Origin: Chryseobacterium salivictor
Lineage (GTDB): Bacteria > Bacteroidota > Bacteroidia > Flavobacteriales > Weeksellaceae
Direction of reading: 5' to 3'
DNA length: 64,000 nucleotides
Assembly (NCBI RefSeq): GCF_004359195.1
Contig: NZ_CP037954.1
Location: 3,075,454 to 3,139,453, forward strand
The stretch's first letter is position 1. Each line of letters opens with the position of its first letter. Shown piece after piece: positions 44,650 to 53,073 of this stretch. The position numbers were made by a program, and so were the translations under genes. A model generated the notes under the pieces. The model did not search any database. It saw only the letters and a program-made list of their open reading frames with translations, and was not told the DNA's origin.

Positions 44650-44964
44650 ATGAGTGTTTTAAGCATCACTTTTCATACCACCGAAACCATCAGTAAAGAA
44701 TGGGATCACTACCTGGAAAACAATCTTCATCAAATGGTCGAAAACCTAATCGATGCAGAAAAATACATCCTCTCAGAAGTTGAAACTGAAATGATCTCGG
44801 AGGGTAAAAACACGAACCTGCTTTTGATTTTTGAAAATGAGGAAAAACGCCAGGATTTCGTCGAAATCGAATTAATAAATATTACCGACCGGATTCTTAA
44901 AGAATTTGGCCAAAATGTGATGATTTTCAAAACGTATCTGAATCCGAAAAAGTCGAGATTTTAA
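44650..44964 (+). CDS. DUF4286 family protein
   Basis: A 104-aa small alpha/beta protein with the DUF4286 pattern: VLSITFHTTETISKEWDHYL at the start, a middle NLIDAEKYILSEVETEM, LLLIFENEEKRQDF and a C-terminal strand VMIFKTYLNPKK. Function is unknown. It is divergent from gyrA. An R1 element follows its 3' end. Confidence 0.85.
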   Translation: MSVLSITFHTTETISKEWDHYLENNLHQMVENLIDAEKYILSEVETEMISEGKNTNLLLIFENEEKRQDFVEIELINITDRILKEFGQNVMIFKTYLNPKKSRF

Positions 44965-45005
44965 TCCTTTAAGATCCTTTTTATAAATGATAAAAAATAT
45001 TTAAA

Positions 45006-45167
45006 GCGCAAAGTCACAAAAGAAAATTTAAAAAGAAAAACCGCCAAAAGAACAAAAAAGGCAACTTTCCAGAACGCTTTCCTTTTTTAATCTTTTGAAA
45101 AACTTAAAAAAGACGGTAGCTTTTGTGACTTTTGTGGTTTTTAAAACACATTTAAACAGGCTCTAAA
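45006..45167. repeat. R1 element between DUF4286 and the LuxC-like gene
   Basis: The right arm is the full CTTTTGTGACTTTTGTGGTT (45120-45139). The left side has AAGTCACAAAAG (45011-45022) plus a second arm-like piece (AAAAACCGCCAAAAG). The element ends in TTTAAACAGGCTCTAAA (to 45167), and within this end lies the TAG stop codon (45165-45163) of the LuxC-like gene. Confidence 0.82.
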
Positions 45168-46197
45168 TCACTTCCAGAAACCTCATCGTATCGACCTTGT
45201 CGGCATAAGTAGCCAAGCCGGGATTCTGAGCTTCACCAAAGTTAATGGAGTCAAGTCCCAATTCCTGTTTTGCAACAATCGCCTGAATGCTGGATTCATT
45301 TTCAGCAATGAAACTTTTCACTTCTCCGATGTCGCTGTACCGGCTGAAATTCAGCACAGAAAGTGGCGAGAATAACGCTTCATCTTCCTTGAGCATCACG
45401 AAATTATTATCCCAAAAGCGCTCCGCGTTCAACAGGTAAACCGCACGGTTGTACTCGTAATTATTGGCGTATTTGTTATGATTAATGACTTCTTTAAAAT
45501 GAAGGAAATTTTCAAATATTTTATCGATTAAAAAATCCTGAGGAATAAAAAGCCGCGTAACATTCCGACAACCCAACCCAAAATACCTGAAAATATCTTC
45601 TGCCAAAAGCTGCAGTTCTTCTATGGTTTCATCTCCTTTTAAGACCGCGACCGACGTTCGGTTTTTACGGATAATACTTAATGAATCTTTAAAATAATAC
45701 TCCAGATATCTTGCGGTATTATTACTTCCTGTGGCAATAACGGCATCAAAATCAGTCAACCGCTCCGCAAATTCGTATTGAATCTTTCCATCGGAAAATT
45801 CATTCCATTTGCCGAGCAGAAAAGGCAGCATGGTTTTGTCTTTTGACGACAGTTTAATAACGGGAACATGCTGACTTAAAATCACTGAAATCACATCGTG
45901 AAATCCCACCAACGGGATATTTCCCGCTAAAATCAGTCCTACCTTTTTAGGCGTTTTGGCAACTTGATATCCGGCAAGCCATTTTTTCAGCTGAGTTTCG
46001 GTCAGTAAATCCGCCCATTGCTTCAAGGCAAATTTTTGATTTTCAATGGTAAACCATGAATTCTCAATTTGAGACCTTCTCAAAACCGCAGAAAACCGTT
46101 CGTCTTCTTCATTAAAATCAGCGGGATTTTTGTGTAAAAACTCTTTAATATAAGTACTTAGTTTACACAGTCCCGAAATTTGCTTTTCTATGTTCAT
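45163..46197 (-). CDS. Acyl-CoA reductase-like protein (LuxC family)
   Basis: A 344-aa member of the LuxC/aldehyde dehydrogenase superfamily, which reduces acyl-CoA or acyl thioesters to aldehydes. It has VGLILAGNIPLVGFHDVISV, VIKLSSKDKTMLPFLL, DAVIATGSNNTARYLEYYF, RKNRTSVAVLKGDE and YFGLGCRNVTRLF, whose Cys is the expected nucleophile. Start at MNIEKQISG (an upstream ATG at 46233 adds 12 residues). It is divergent from the ferredoxin, an arrangement common in flavobacteria, suggesting shared regulation. Its stop codon lies inside an R1 repeat. Confidence 0.85.
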   Translation of the reverse strand: MNIEKQISGLCKLSTYIKEFLHKNPADFNEEDERFSAVLRRSQIENSWFTIENQKFALKQWADLLTETQLKKWLAGYQVAKTPKKVGLILAGNIPLVGFHDVISVILSQHVPVIKLSSKDKTMLPFLLGKWNEFSDGKIQYEFAERLTDFDAVIATGSNNTARYLEYYFKDSLSIIRKNRTSVAVLKGDETIEELQLLAEDIFRYFGLGCRNVTRLFIPQDFLIDKIFENFLHFKEVINHNKYANNYEYNRAVYLLNAERFWDNNFVMLKEDEALFSPLSVLNFSRYSDIGEVKSFIAENESSIQAIVAKQELGLDSINFGEAQNPGLATYADKVDTMRFLEVI

Positions 46198-46366
46198 TGT
46201 ATGGATAATTGAGGTATTTTCAGCAATTTGCACAAAGCAATAAATTTCTTCGGAACCGTATTCCAGCAGGGACTTTTCTTGCTCCCTTACTTTCTGCGCT
46301 ACGACACGGGTACCACTTTTTAAAATTCCCAGATAAACTTATATATTCCTTTATTGTTTGCTTTTG

Positions 46367-46398
46367 CAAAGTTACTTATTTGTTGAAAGTACTGCAAA
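46367..46398 (-). promoter_or_regulatory. Predicted promoter of the LuxC-like gene
   Basis: On the - strand, TTTG (46398-46395), a 20-bp spacer and TAACTTTG (46374-46367) fit the Bacteroidetes -33/-7 pair well. The leader would be about 160 nt. Confidence 0.75.
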
Positions 46399-46692
46399 CA
46401 AGTGCAATAATAATTACTTGATGGTTTTCGCCAGCCGTTTTCCACCAATAATCTTAATAGATGCAATTTTTCGGCGAATAAAGGATTTTGCAGTGCATAC
46501 TTAATGCAGATCTACCTCTTGATGAAAAGGAATCGTTTTGTTAAATAAAATAGCAATTAAAAGGTTAACAAGTGGTACAATAAACTCTTAATTCGGATGC
46601 TTTCAATTACTTTTAATTGAATGATCGAAAAAAATCAATGTCCTATCCATCACTATTTGAGCGAAAAGCTGGACAATACAGAGAAAATTCTT

Positions 46693-46700
46693 TATCTTTG
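46693..46700 (+). promoter_or_regulatory. Predicted -7 box of the ferredoxin gene
   Basis: TATCTTTG fits TAnnTTTG and lies 26 bp before the ferredoxin ATG. The -33 position shows no TTTG. It also argues that a longer frame beginning at 46621 is not the real start. Confidence 0.65.
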
Positions 46701-46725
46701 TACAAATTTAAAAAATAAAGTAGCA

Positions 46726-47076
46726 ATGGCTATTAAAATAACCGACGAATGTATTAATTGTGGCGCTTGTGAGCCGGAATGTCCCAACAACGCGATCTAT
46801 GAAGGAGCAGTAGACTGGAAAGCATCAGATGGAACTGCCCTGAAAGGTAAAGTAGTTTTGAAATCAGGCTTGGCTGTGGATGCTGATGACCCGCAAGAAC
46901 CCGTAAGCGACGATGTGTATTTCATTGTCACCGATAAATGTACCGAATGTATCGGCTTTCATGAAGAACCGCAGTGCGCGGCTGTATGCCCGGTAGACTG
47001 CTGTATTCCAGATGAAGACCATGTGGAATCTGAGGAAAGTTTGCTCGAGAAAAAAGCCTTTTTACACGGAGAATAA
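46726..47076 (+). CDS. 2[4Fe-4S] ferredoxin (Allochromatium-like)
   Basis: A 116-aa electron carrier with two four-iron clusters. Cysteines are C9-x2-C12-x2-C15-x3-C19-P and C72-x2-C75-x8-C84-x3-C88-P. The widened C75-C84 gap (IGFHEEPQ) and the C-terminal extension are marks of the Allochromatium/Azotobacter type. Between the clusters an insertion of about 45 residues is longer than in classical forms. Start is MAIKITDECINCG. The promoter box and the family argue against the upstream 35 codons. SerC follows after a terminator. Confidence 0.92.
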   Translation: MAIKITDECINCGACEPECPNNAIYEGAVDWKASDGTALKGKVVLKSGLAVDADDPQEPVSDDVYFIVTDKCTECIGFHEEPQCAAVCPVDCCIPDEDHVESEESLLEKKAFLHGE

Positions 47077-47083
47077 GTAAATT

Positions 47084-47110
47084 CGCTCACAAACCGTGGG
47101 CGTTTTTTTT
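47084..47110 (+). terminator. Terminator after the ferredoxin
   Basis: CGCTCAC (47084-47090) pairs with GTGGGCG (47096-47102) with one wobble, and eight T follow. Confidence 0.82.
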
Positions 47111-47176
47111 ATAACATTTCTAATTTATTTGAATTTCAGGAATATCAGCGACCAGTTCTTATAAAAACCAAAAAGT

Positions 47177-48241
47177 ATGAGCAAAATACACAACTTCAGT
47201 GCAGGACCATGCATTTTACCACAGGAAGTTTTTCAGAAATCTGCCGAAGCAATTCTCGATTTTAATGGAAGCGGACTGTCGATTTTAGAAATATCTCACC
47301 GCAGCAAGGATTTCGTAGCCGTAATGGACGAAGCCAGAGCGATTGTAAAAAGACTGATGAAGCTCGGCGACGACTACGAAGTTTTATATTTAGGTGGTGG
47401 CGCGAGTTTGCAGTTTGCAATGGTTCCCTTTAATTTAATGAAATCCGAAAACGGAAAAGCTGCTTATTTAGATACCGGAACCTGGGCTGCAGGAGCGATT
47501 AAGGAAGCGAAAAAATTAGGAACGGTTGATATTGTCGGTTCTTCTAAAGCAGAAAATTATTCTTTCATCCCGAAAGATTATACCGTCGGAAGCGAATACG
47601 ATTATTTTCACTGCACTTCTAACAATACGATTTACGGAACCCAAATGAGAACATTCCCGAAAGTGGATACGCTGATGGTTTGCGATATGAGTTCTGATAT
47701 TTTCTCCAGAGTGATTGATTTCTCCCAGTTTGATTTAATCTATGCCGGCGCTCAGAAAAACATGGGTCCTGCAGGAACAACTCTGGTTGTGGTAAAAAAA
47801 GAAATCTTAGGCAAAACGGGAAGAGATATTCCTTCAATGTTGGATTACTCTTTACACATTGCCAAAGAATCCATGTACAATACACCGCCCGTTTTCCCGG
47901 TTTATGCTTCGCTTTTAACATTGCAGCATTTAGAAAACCATGGTGGAATCGCTGCCGCAGAAATTAGAAATGAAGCAAAAGCGAAATTATTATATGCTGA
48001 AATCGACCGCAATCCATTATTCGAAACCTTCTGTGTGAAAGAAGACCGTTCATTGATGAATGTCTCTTTTAAATTATTGGATGAGTCTAAAAAAGAAGAA
48101 TTCGATAACTCCTGGAAAGCTGCAGGAATCAATGGTTTGAATGGCCACAGGAGTTTAGGAGGTTACCGTGCGAGTCTGTACAACGCGTTGCCCATTGAAA
48201 GTGTTCAGGTTTTAGTTGATGTAATGCAAAATTTAAAATAA
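47177..48241 (+). CDS. serC: Phosphoserine aminotransferase
   Basis: A 354-aa PLP enzyme that makes 3-phosphoserine from 3-phosphohydroxypyruvate in serine synthesis. It has [11 protein letters not shown] at the start, [14 protein letters not shown], the PLP lysine in [12 protein letters not shown] (Lys194), and [17 protein letters not shown] at the C-terminus, which holds phosphate-binding residues. The stop is immediately followed by the serA ATG, so the two form an operon. Confidence 0.96.
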   Translation: MSKIHNFSAGPCILPQEVFQKSAEAILDFNGSGLSILEISHRSKDFVAVMDEARAIVKRLMKLGDDYEVLYLGGGASLQFAMVPFNLMKSENGKAAYLDTGTWAAGAIKEAKKLGTVDIVGSSKAENYSFIPKDYTVGSEYDYFHCTSNNTIYGTQMRTFPKVDTLMVCDMSSDIFSRVIDFSQFDLIYAGAQKNMGPAGTTLVVVKKEILGKTGRDIPSMLDYSLHIAKESMYNTPPVFPVYASLLTLQHLENHGGIAAAEIRNEAKAKLLYAEIDRNPLFETFCVKEDRSLMNVSFKLLDESKKEEFDNSWKAAGINGLNGHRSLGGYRASLYNALPIESVQVLVDVMQNLK

Positions 48242-49204
48242 ATGATAGTTCTTGCTAATGACGGCATTTCAAAAGCCGGAGAACAACTGCTGAAAGACGC
48301 AGGAATCGAAATTCTGGAAACAAAAGTTTCACAGGAACATCTTATCAGTTTCATTAATGAAAACAAGGTAGACGTGCTCTTAGTCCGAAGTGCCACAAAA
48401 GTGAAAACTGATCTAATCGATGCCTGTCCCCGTTTGAAAATCATCGGTCGCGGCGGCGTAGGTATGGACAATATCGACGTAGAGCATGCGATTGAAAAAG
48501 GAATTTATATTATCAATACACCGAAAGCATCCTCCCGTTCGGTAGCTGAAATGGTTTTTGCCCACTTCTTTTCGTTGGCAAGATTTCTGCATGAATCCAA
48601 CAGACTGATGCCGCTGGAAGGGGAAACCCATTTCAAAGCGTTGAAAAAATCTTTTTCAAGTGCGGTGGAATTAGAAGGGAAAACTTTAGGAGTGATCGGT
48701 TTTGGCGGTATCGGAAAAGAAGTCGTGAAAATCGGAATTTCTTTAGGAATGAAAGTAAAAGTGCTCACAAGAAAACCGAAAACCGAAAAAGTTACTTTAG
48801 ACTTTTTTGATGGTCAACAACTGCATTTTGAAATTTCCACAGAAAATGACATGGATCAGTTCCTGACCGGTTTGGATTTCCTGACCGTTAACACCCCAAA
48901 AACGGCCGGCTATCTTTTGGATGCACCGCAATTCGAAAAAATGAAAGACGGCGTTTTTATCGTTAACACCGCAAGAGGCGGCGTGATCAACGAAGTCACC
49001 TTGCTGGAGGCCATCGAAAACGGAAAGGTCGCCGGAGCAGCTCTGGATGTGTTTGAAAATGAACCCACCCCTGAACTTGCCCTTTTAATGAATCCTAATT
49101 TGTCTCTTTCACCCCATTTAGGTGGAAATACACAAGATGCCCAACAGAAAATTGGTAAAGAACTTGCGGAACAGATTATTGAAATTAAAAAGAAACTACA
49201 GTAG
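48242..49204 (+). CDS. serA: D-3-phosphoglycerate dehydrogenase, short form
   Basis: A 320-aa D-2-hydroxyacid dehydrogenase supplying 3-phosphohydroxypyruvate to SerC. It has [26 protein letters not shown], the NAD motif [18 protein letters not shown] (catalytic Arg region), FENEPTP (Glu) and SPHLGGNT (His). It lacks the ACT and intervening domains of E. coli SerA, so serine feedback through ACT is not expected. It begins directly at the serC stop. The DUF1015 gene follows 3 bp later. Confidence 0.93.
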   Translation: MIVLANDGISKAGEQLLKDAGIEILETKVSQEHLISFINENKVDVLLVRSATKVKTDLIDACPRLKIIGRGGVGMDNIDVEHAIEKGIYIINTPKASSRSVAEMVFAHFFSLARFLHESNRLMPLEGETHFKALKKSFSSAVELEGKTLGVIGFGGIGKEVVKIGISLGMKVKVLTRKPKTEKVTLDFFDGQQLHFEISTENDMDQFLTGLDFLTVNTPKTAGYLLDAPQFEKMKDGVFIVNTARGGVINEVTLLEAIENGKVAGAALDVFENEPTPELALLMNPNLSLSPHLGGNTQDAQQKIGKELAEQIIEIKKKLQ

Positions 49205-49207
49205 TAT

Positions 49208-50452
49208 ATGCCTATATTTAAACCATTTCGGGGAATCAGACCAACCGAAGATTACGTAGATATTTTCCCAACCCACCCGTTGGATAATTACTCCCAGGAG
49301 GAAATTAATAAAAAATCTCAAGTGGATTCGTCCTACATCCAGATGGTTAAACCCTACGTGGTGAGCAAATCAAAAGATATCGACCGGAACCTTCGAAAAA
49401 TCAGAACCAATTTCGAAGAGCTTTTGGCTGACCGAAAATTAGTGCAGGATCACTCGTCCTATTATTTGTATGAACAGATCTTGCCTAATAAAACCATATT
49501 CCGCGGACTTTTAGGTTTGGTCAGTGTCGAAGACTTTCGGAATGGAAAAATAAAAAAACACGAATCTACGCTTACCTACAGAAAAGAAAAACTGGCTTAT
49601 TATCTGGATAAAGTCAATGTACAGGCAGAACCCGTTTTGCTTACTTATCTGGCAAACCCGAAAGTAGAAATGCTCATGAACCATGAGGAAAAAAATGTAC
49701 CTATCCTTAATTATTTAGATGATAACGGCATCAGACATAAGGCCTGGAAGATTGATAACCGCCTGAAAATGCTTCAGTTTAAAGAAGTTCTGGAGCAGAT
49801 TGACTCCTTTTATATCGCCGATGGTCATCACAGAATCGGATCCACCGCACTGAATGCAGAAAATCAAAAGAAAAAAAATAAAAAACATACCGGAACAGAA
49901 CATTATAATTACGTCTTCAGTTTCGTTGTTTCCAACCAGTCGATCAAGATTCATGATTACAACCGGCTTTTGAGTGATTTGAACGGATTGAATGAAAAAG
50001 AATTCCTCCAGAAAATTGAGAAAAATTTCCGAATTCATGAAAAAGGAGAAGAACCGTACTACCCTTCTCAGAAATTCCACATCTCGATGTATCTGGGCGG
50101 AAAATTTTATTCGCTTCACGTTCATCATGATTTAAGGAAGCAACAGGGTGAGATGAATGATCTCGACCATTATTTATTGGAAGAATATATTTTTAAAGAT
50201 ATTTTAGGAATCGATGATCCGAAAACAACCGAAAAAATAACCTATATCAAAGGAAGTTCGGATATCGAAGGAATTAAGACCATCAAAGCAAAGGTTGATT
50301 CCGGCGACTTTAAAGTAGGATTCGGAATTTATCCTGTCAGTTTTAATGATTTATTAAAGGTTTCCGATAACAAAATAATCATGCCACCCAAATGTACTTA
50401 TATCCAGCCGAAACTGGTAACTGCATTAATAATGTACGATATGAAGCAGTAA
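49208..50452 (+). CDS. DUF1015 family protein
   Basis: A 414-aa protein with the family marks FKPFRGIRPTEDYVD at the start, YYLYEQILPNKTIFRGLLGL, HESTLTYRKEKLAYYL, YIADGHHRIGSTALNAENQK and a final GFGIYPVSFNDLLKVSDN. The DGHHR block recalls ParB/sulfiredoxin-like nucleotide-binding folds. The function is unknown, but in many genomes the gene follows serA and serC, as here (3-bp gap), which suggests a role linked to serine metabolism. Confidence 0.9.
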   Translation: MPIFKPFRGIRPTEDYVDIFPTHPLDNYSQEEINKKSQVDSSYIQMVKPYVVSKSKDIDRNLRKIRTNFEELLADRKLVQDHSSYYLYEQILPNKTIFRGLLGLVSVEDFRNGKIKKHESTLTYRKEKLAYYLDKVNVQAEPVLLTYLANPKVEMLMNHEEKNVPILNYLDDNGIRHKAWKIDNRLKMLQFKEVLEQIDSFYIADGHHRIGSTALNAENQKKKNKKHTGTEHYNYVFSFVVSNQSIKIHDYNRLLSDLNGLNEKEFLQKIEKNFRIHEKGEEPYYPSQKFHISMYLGGKFYSLHVHHDLRKQQGEMNDLDHYLLEEYIFKDILGIDDPKTTEKITYIKGSSDIEGIKTIKAKVDSGDFKVGFGIYPVSFNDLLKVSDNKIIMPPKCTYIQPKLVTALIMYDMKQ

Positions 50453-50478
50453 ATTTACTTTTTGTTATTAATTTTTTT

Positions 50479-50486
50479 TAAATTTG
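50479..50486 (+). promoter_or_regulatory. Predicted -7 box of the M28 peptidase gene
   Basis: TAAATTTG fits TAnnTTTG and lies 21 bp before the ATG at 50508. A TTTG at 50461-50464 is too near (14 bp) for a standard -33. Confidence 0.45.
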
Positions 50487-50507
50487 GGTCTATCAATTGT
50501 GAAACCT

Positions 50508-51872
50508 ATGAAATATTCGATTATAAAAATACTTCCGCTCTTTTTGGGCGGATTTTTATTTGCTCAGCAATCCACCGATTCTGTCCAGTTCAAAAACATT
50601 TCCGATGAAATACTGGTAAATGGAACTGCGTACGAAAATTTACGGGAGTTAACCCAAAATATCGGTCACCGTTTGAGCGGTTCCGCTGCTTATGAAAAGG
50701 CGGCAGACTGGGCGGTTCAAAAATTAAAAGCAGCCGGCGCAGATAAAGTCTGGAAAGAAGAAGTGATGGTTCCCGTTTGGGAAAGAGGCAAAGAATCTCT
50801 TCAGATAAAAGAAGGAAACGGCAAATGGAAAACCCTGAGAATGCTTTCATTGGGGAATTCTGAGGGGACGAAAGGAAAAGACGTAGAAGCCGAAATGGTC
50901 TTTGTTAAGAATAAAGAAGATTTCGACAAACTTCCTGATGCGGCCGTAACAGGAAAAATCATCTTCTTTAATTATGCCTTTAACCAAAAATTCATTTCTA
51001 CCGGGCAGGCTTATGGTGATGCTAACAAATACCGCAGAAGCGCCGCTTCCTGGGCCGGAAAAAGAGGCGCAAAAGCAGTCATTATCCGTTCGCTCTCTTC
51101 AGCTTTAGATGATGTTCCACATACCGGAATGATGCGTTATGACGAAGATGATAAAGCAAAAATCCCGGCAGTAGCGATTGGTCCGAAAAGCGCTGATGAA
51201 TTGGAAAAAACTTTGAAATCCCAAAAAGTATTTGCCAGATTAAATTCTAACGCAACCATGAAAGGTGAAAAACTTTCGTATAGTGTGATTGGAGAAATCA
51301 CCGGCAATAAAGATAAAAGTGTGATTGTAGTCGGTGGACATCTCGATTCCTGGGATGTGGGTGAAGGCGCGCAGGACGACGGTGCCGGAATTGTTCAAAG
51401 TATCGAAGTACTGAGAACTTTCAAAAAGTTAGGAATTAATAACAACCATACGATTCGGGTCGTTTGTTTTGCCAATGAGGAAAACGGCGTTCGGGGTGGA
51501 AATCAGTATGCAGAAAACATCAAGAAAAATAACGAAAAACACCTATTTGCCATCGAAAGTGATGGAGGTGGTTTTACACCGCGCGGATTTGGTTTGGTCA
51601 TGAGTCCTGAAAAACGCCGCCAGATTCAATCCTGGAGAGCCCTTTTCCTGCCGTATGGAGTTCATAATTTCGAGGTTCAGTATGCCGGAACCGATATCGA
51701 GCCGATGCAACCTCTAGATGTTCCTTTAGCAGAACTGATTCCGGATTCTCAGAGGTATTTCGATATTCACCATTCCGAAGAAGACACTTTCGACAAAGTA
51801 AACCGCAGAGAATTACTTTTAGGAGCATCGGCCATGGGACAGCTAATCTATATGGTCGATAAAAACTGGTAA
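50508..51872 (+). CDS. Secreted M28-family metallopeptidase
   Basis: A 454-aa exported zinc aminopeptidase or carboxypeptidase. The signal peptide is MKYSIIKILPLFLGGFLFAQ. A PA-like domain lies in the first half (residues about 130-230). Metal ligands are in GGHLDSWDVGEGAQDDGAG, in FANEENGVRGG and in the late IHHSEEDTFDKV. I use the ATG at 50508 because it starts the signal peptide. The TTG at 50484 is only part of the promoter box. The stop overlaps the dgkA ATG by 1 bp. Confidence 0.92.
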   Translation: MKYSIIKILPLFLGGFLFAQQSTDSVQFKNISDEILVNGTAYENLRELTQNIGHRLSGSAAYEKAADWAVQKLKAAGADKVWKEEVMVPVWERGKESLQIKEGNGKWKTLRMLSLGNSEGTKGKDVEAEMVFVKNKEDFDKLPDAAVTGKIIFFNYAFNQKFISTGQAYGDANKYRRSAASWAGKRGAKAVIIRSLSSALDDVPHTGMMRYDEDDKAKIPAVAIGPKSADELEKTLKSQKVFARLNSNATMKGEKLSYSVIGEITGNKDKSVIVVGGHLDSWDVGEGAQDDGAGIVQSIEVLRTFKKLGINNNHTIRVVCFANEENGVRGGNQYAENIKKNNEKHLFAIESDGGGFTPRGFGLVMSPEKRRQIQSWRALFLPYGVHNFEVQYAGTDIEPMQPLDVPLAELIPDSQRYFDIHHSEEDTFDKVNRRELLLGASAMGQLIYMVDKNW

Positions 51873-52225
51873 TGAGAAAACCCCCGATTTACAGAAGTTT
51901 TTGGAATGCCATCAAAGGAGTAATTTGGTTGCTGAAATCTGAACGTAATTTTCAGATCGAAGTTTTGGCTTTGCTTATCAATCTTTTTTTGATCGTTTAT
52001 TTAAGAGTAACCGGGTTTGAAGCGACTATTATTTTAATGGTTTCATTCTCGGTTTTAAGTTTCGAAATTCTTAATACCTGCGTAGAAAAAATATGCGATA
52101 TCATCCAACCGGATTATGATATAAGAATAAAAATCATTAAAGACATTTCGGCAGGAGCGGTATTCTTAATGGCTGTCGCTTCTGTAATTACAGGGGTTTT
52201 AATTTATGCTAAATATATTTTTTAA
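51872..52225 (+). CDS. dgkA: Diacylglycerol/undecaprenol kinase family protein
   Basis: A 117-aa membrane kinase with three membrane helices. It carries FWNAIKGVIWLLKSERNFQIE at the start (surface helix and first Glu), FEILNTCVEKICDIIQPDYD (the Asn/Glu catalytic helix) and KIIKDISAGAVFLMA (the KD-x-SAGAV block). In Gram-positives this family phosphorylates undecaprenol, and in E. coli diacylglycerol; the substrate here is open. Its 3' end overlaps the convergent patatin gene by 4 bp. Confidence 0.9.
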   Translation: MRKPPIYRSFWNAIKGVIWLLKSERNFQIEVLALLINLFLIVYLRVTGFEATIILMVSFSVLSFEILNTCVEKICDIIQPDYDIRIKIIKDISAGAVFLMAVASVITGVLIYAKYIF

Positions 52226-52995
52226 AAAACACGGTCGTCGTAAGACATTTTTGCAGCCTGATAACCTATTTCAAAAATTTCTTCCAAACGACTCGCATTT
52301 CGTTCGAATGTGCCATAATTAGCTAATTTTTTAGAGGTAATAATCCAGTCGCAATAAGAGAATTTATGGATTTCTATGCGGTGCGACATCAGTTCATACG
52401 CTCTTGTAGTCACGGATTTTATCGATTGTAGATCTTCAATGTTCACATCCTGAACAGGCGAAACATACATGCCAATCAACTTGTCGCAGTCCTGATGAAT
52501 GATATCTGCCGGAAAATTATTTAAAACTCCCCCATCGCTGTACATTACATTGCCAACAATATAGGGAACGGTAATTCCCGGAATGGAGCAGGATGCGATT
52601 ATAGCGTCTACTATTTTATCCGTTCCGCTGAAAATTTTCTGTTCCCCCGAAACCAGTTCAGTGGCAATAATTCTAACGTCTAACTCTAATTCACTGACGG
52701 TCATATCTTCAAAAATCGGTGTCAGATAATCAGCAAAAATCAGCGACGAGAGCAACCCGGGCTTATTAAAAGTAAAATGTCGCCAATTGAAAAAATAAAC
52801 AGATTTAAAAAAAGCCAGAATTTCCTGCGGTGTTTTCCCCACAGCATATAACGCACCCACAATTGAACCGGAACTGCAGCAGGCCAAAACATCGGGCTTA
52901 ATTTTTTTTTCTGCCAAAAACTGCAGAGCGCCCGCATGGGCAACTCCTCTGGTACCGCCACCGGAAAGAACGAGCCCTATTTTAATTTCTTTCAT
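52222..52995 (-). CDS. Patatin-like phospholipase
   Basis: A 257-aa serine lipase of the patatin/RssA type with a Ser-Asp dyad. The oxyanion hole is SGGGTRG (11-17), the nucleophile elbow is CCSSGS with Ser41, and the Asp is in YSDGGVLNN (about residue 166). The first Gly of the usual GxSxG is replaced by Cys39. Start at MKEIKIGLVLSGG; the longer frame to 53028 adds a hydrophobic non-family stretch. It converges with dgkA with a 4-bp overlap. Confidence 0.88.
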   Translation of the reverse strand: MKEIKIGLVLSGGGTRGVAHAGALQFLAEKKIKPDVLACCSSGSIVGALYAVGKTPQEILAFFKSVYFFNWRHFTFNKPGLLSSLIFADYLTPIFEDMTVSELELDVRIIATELVSGEQKIFSGTDKIVDAIIASCSIPGITVPYIVGNVMYSDGGVLNNFPADIIHQDCDKLIGMYVSPVQDVNIEDLQSIKSVTTRAYELMSHRIEIHKFSYCDWIITSKKLANYGTFERNASRLEEIFEIGYQAAKMSYDDRVF

Positions 52996-53011
52996 AATTA
53001 AAAGTAAGCAT

Positions 53012-53046
53012 AAAAAACAAAACCACAAACGAACGTCATGGTTTTG
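53012..53046 (-). terminator. Terminator of the S9 peptidase gene
   Basis: CAAAACCA (53018-53025) pairs with TGGTTTTG (53039-53046). The A-run at 53012-53017 gives a U-run on the leftward transcript. Confidence 0.75.
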
Positions 53047-53073
53047 TAGAGAATATTGAATAAGGTAATTTTA

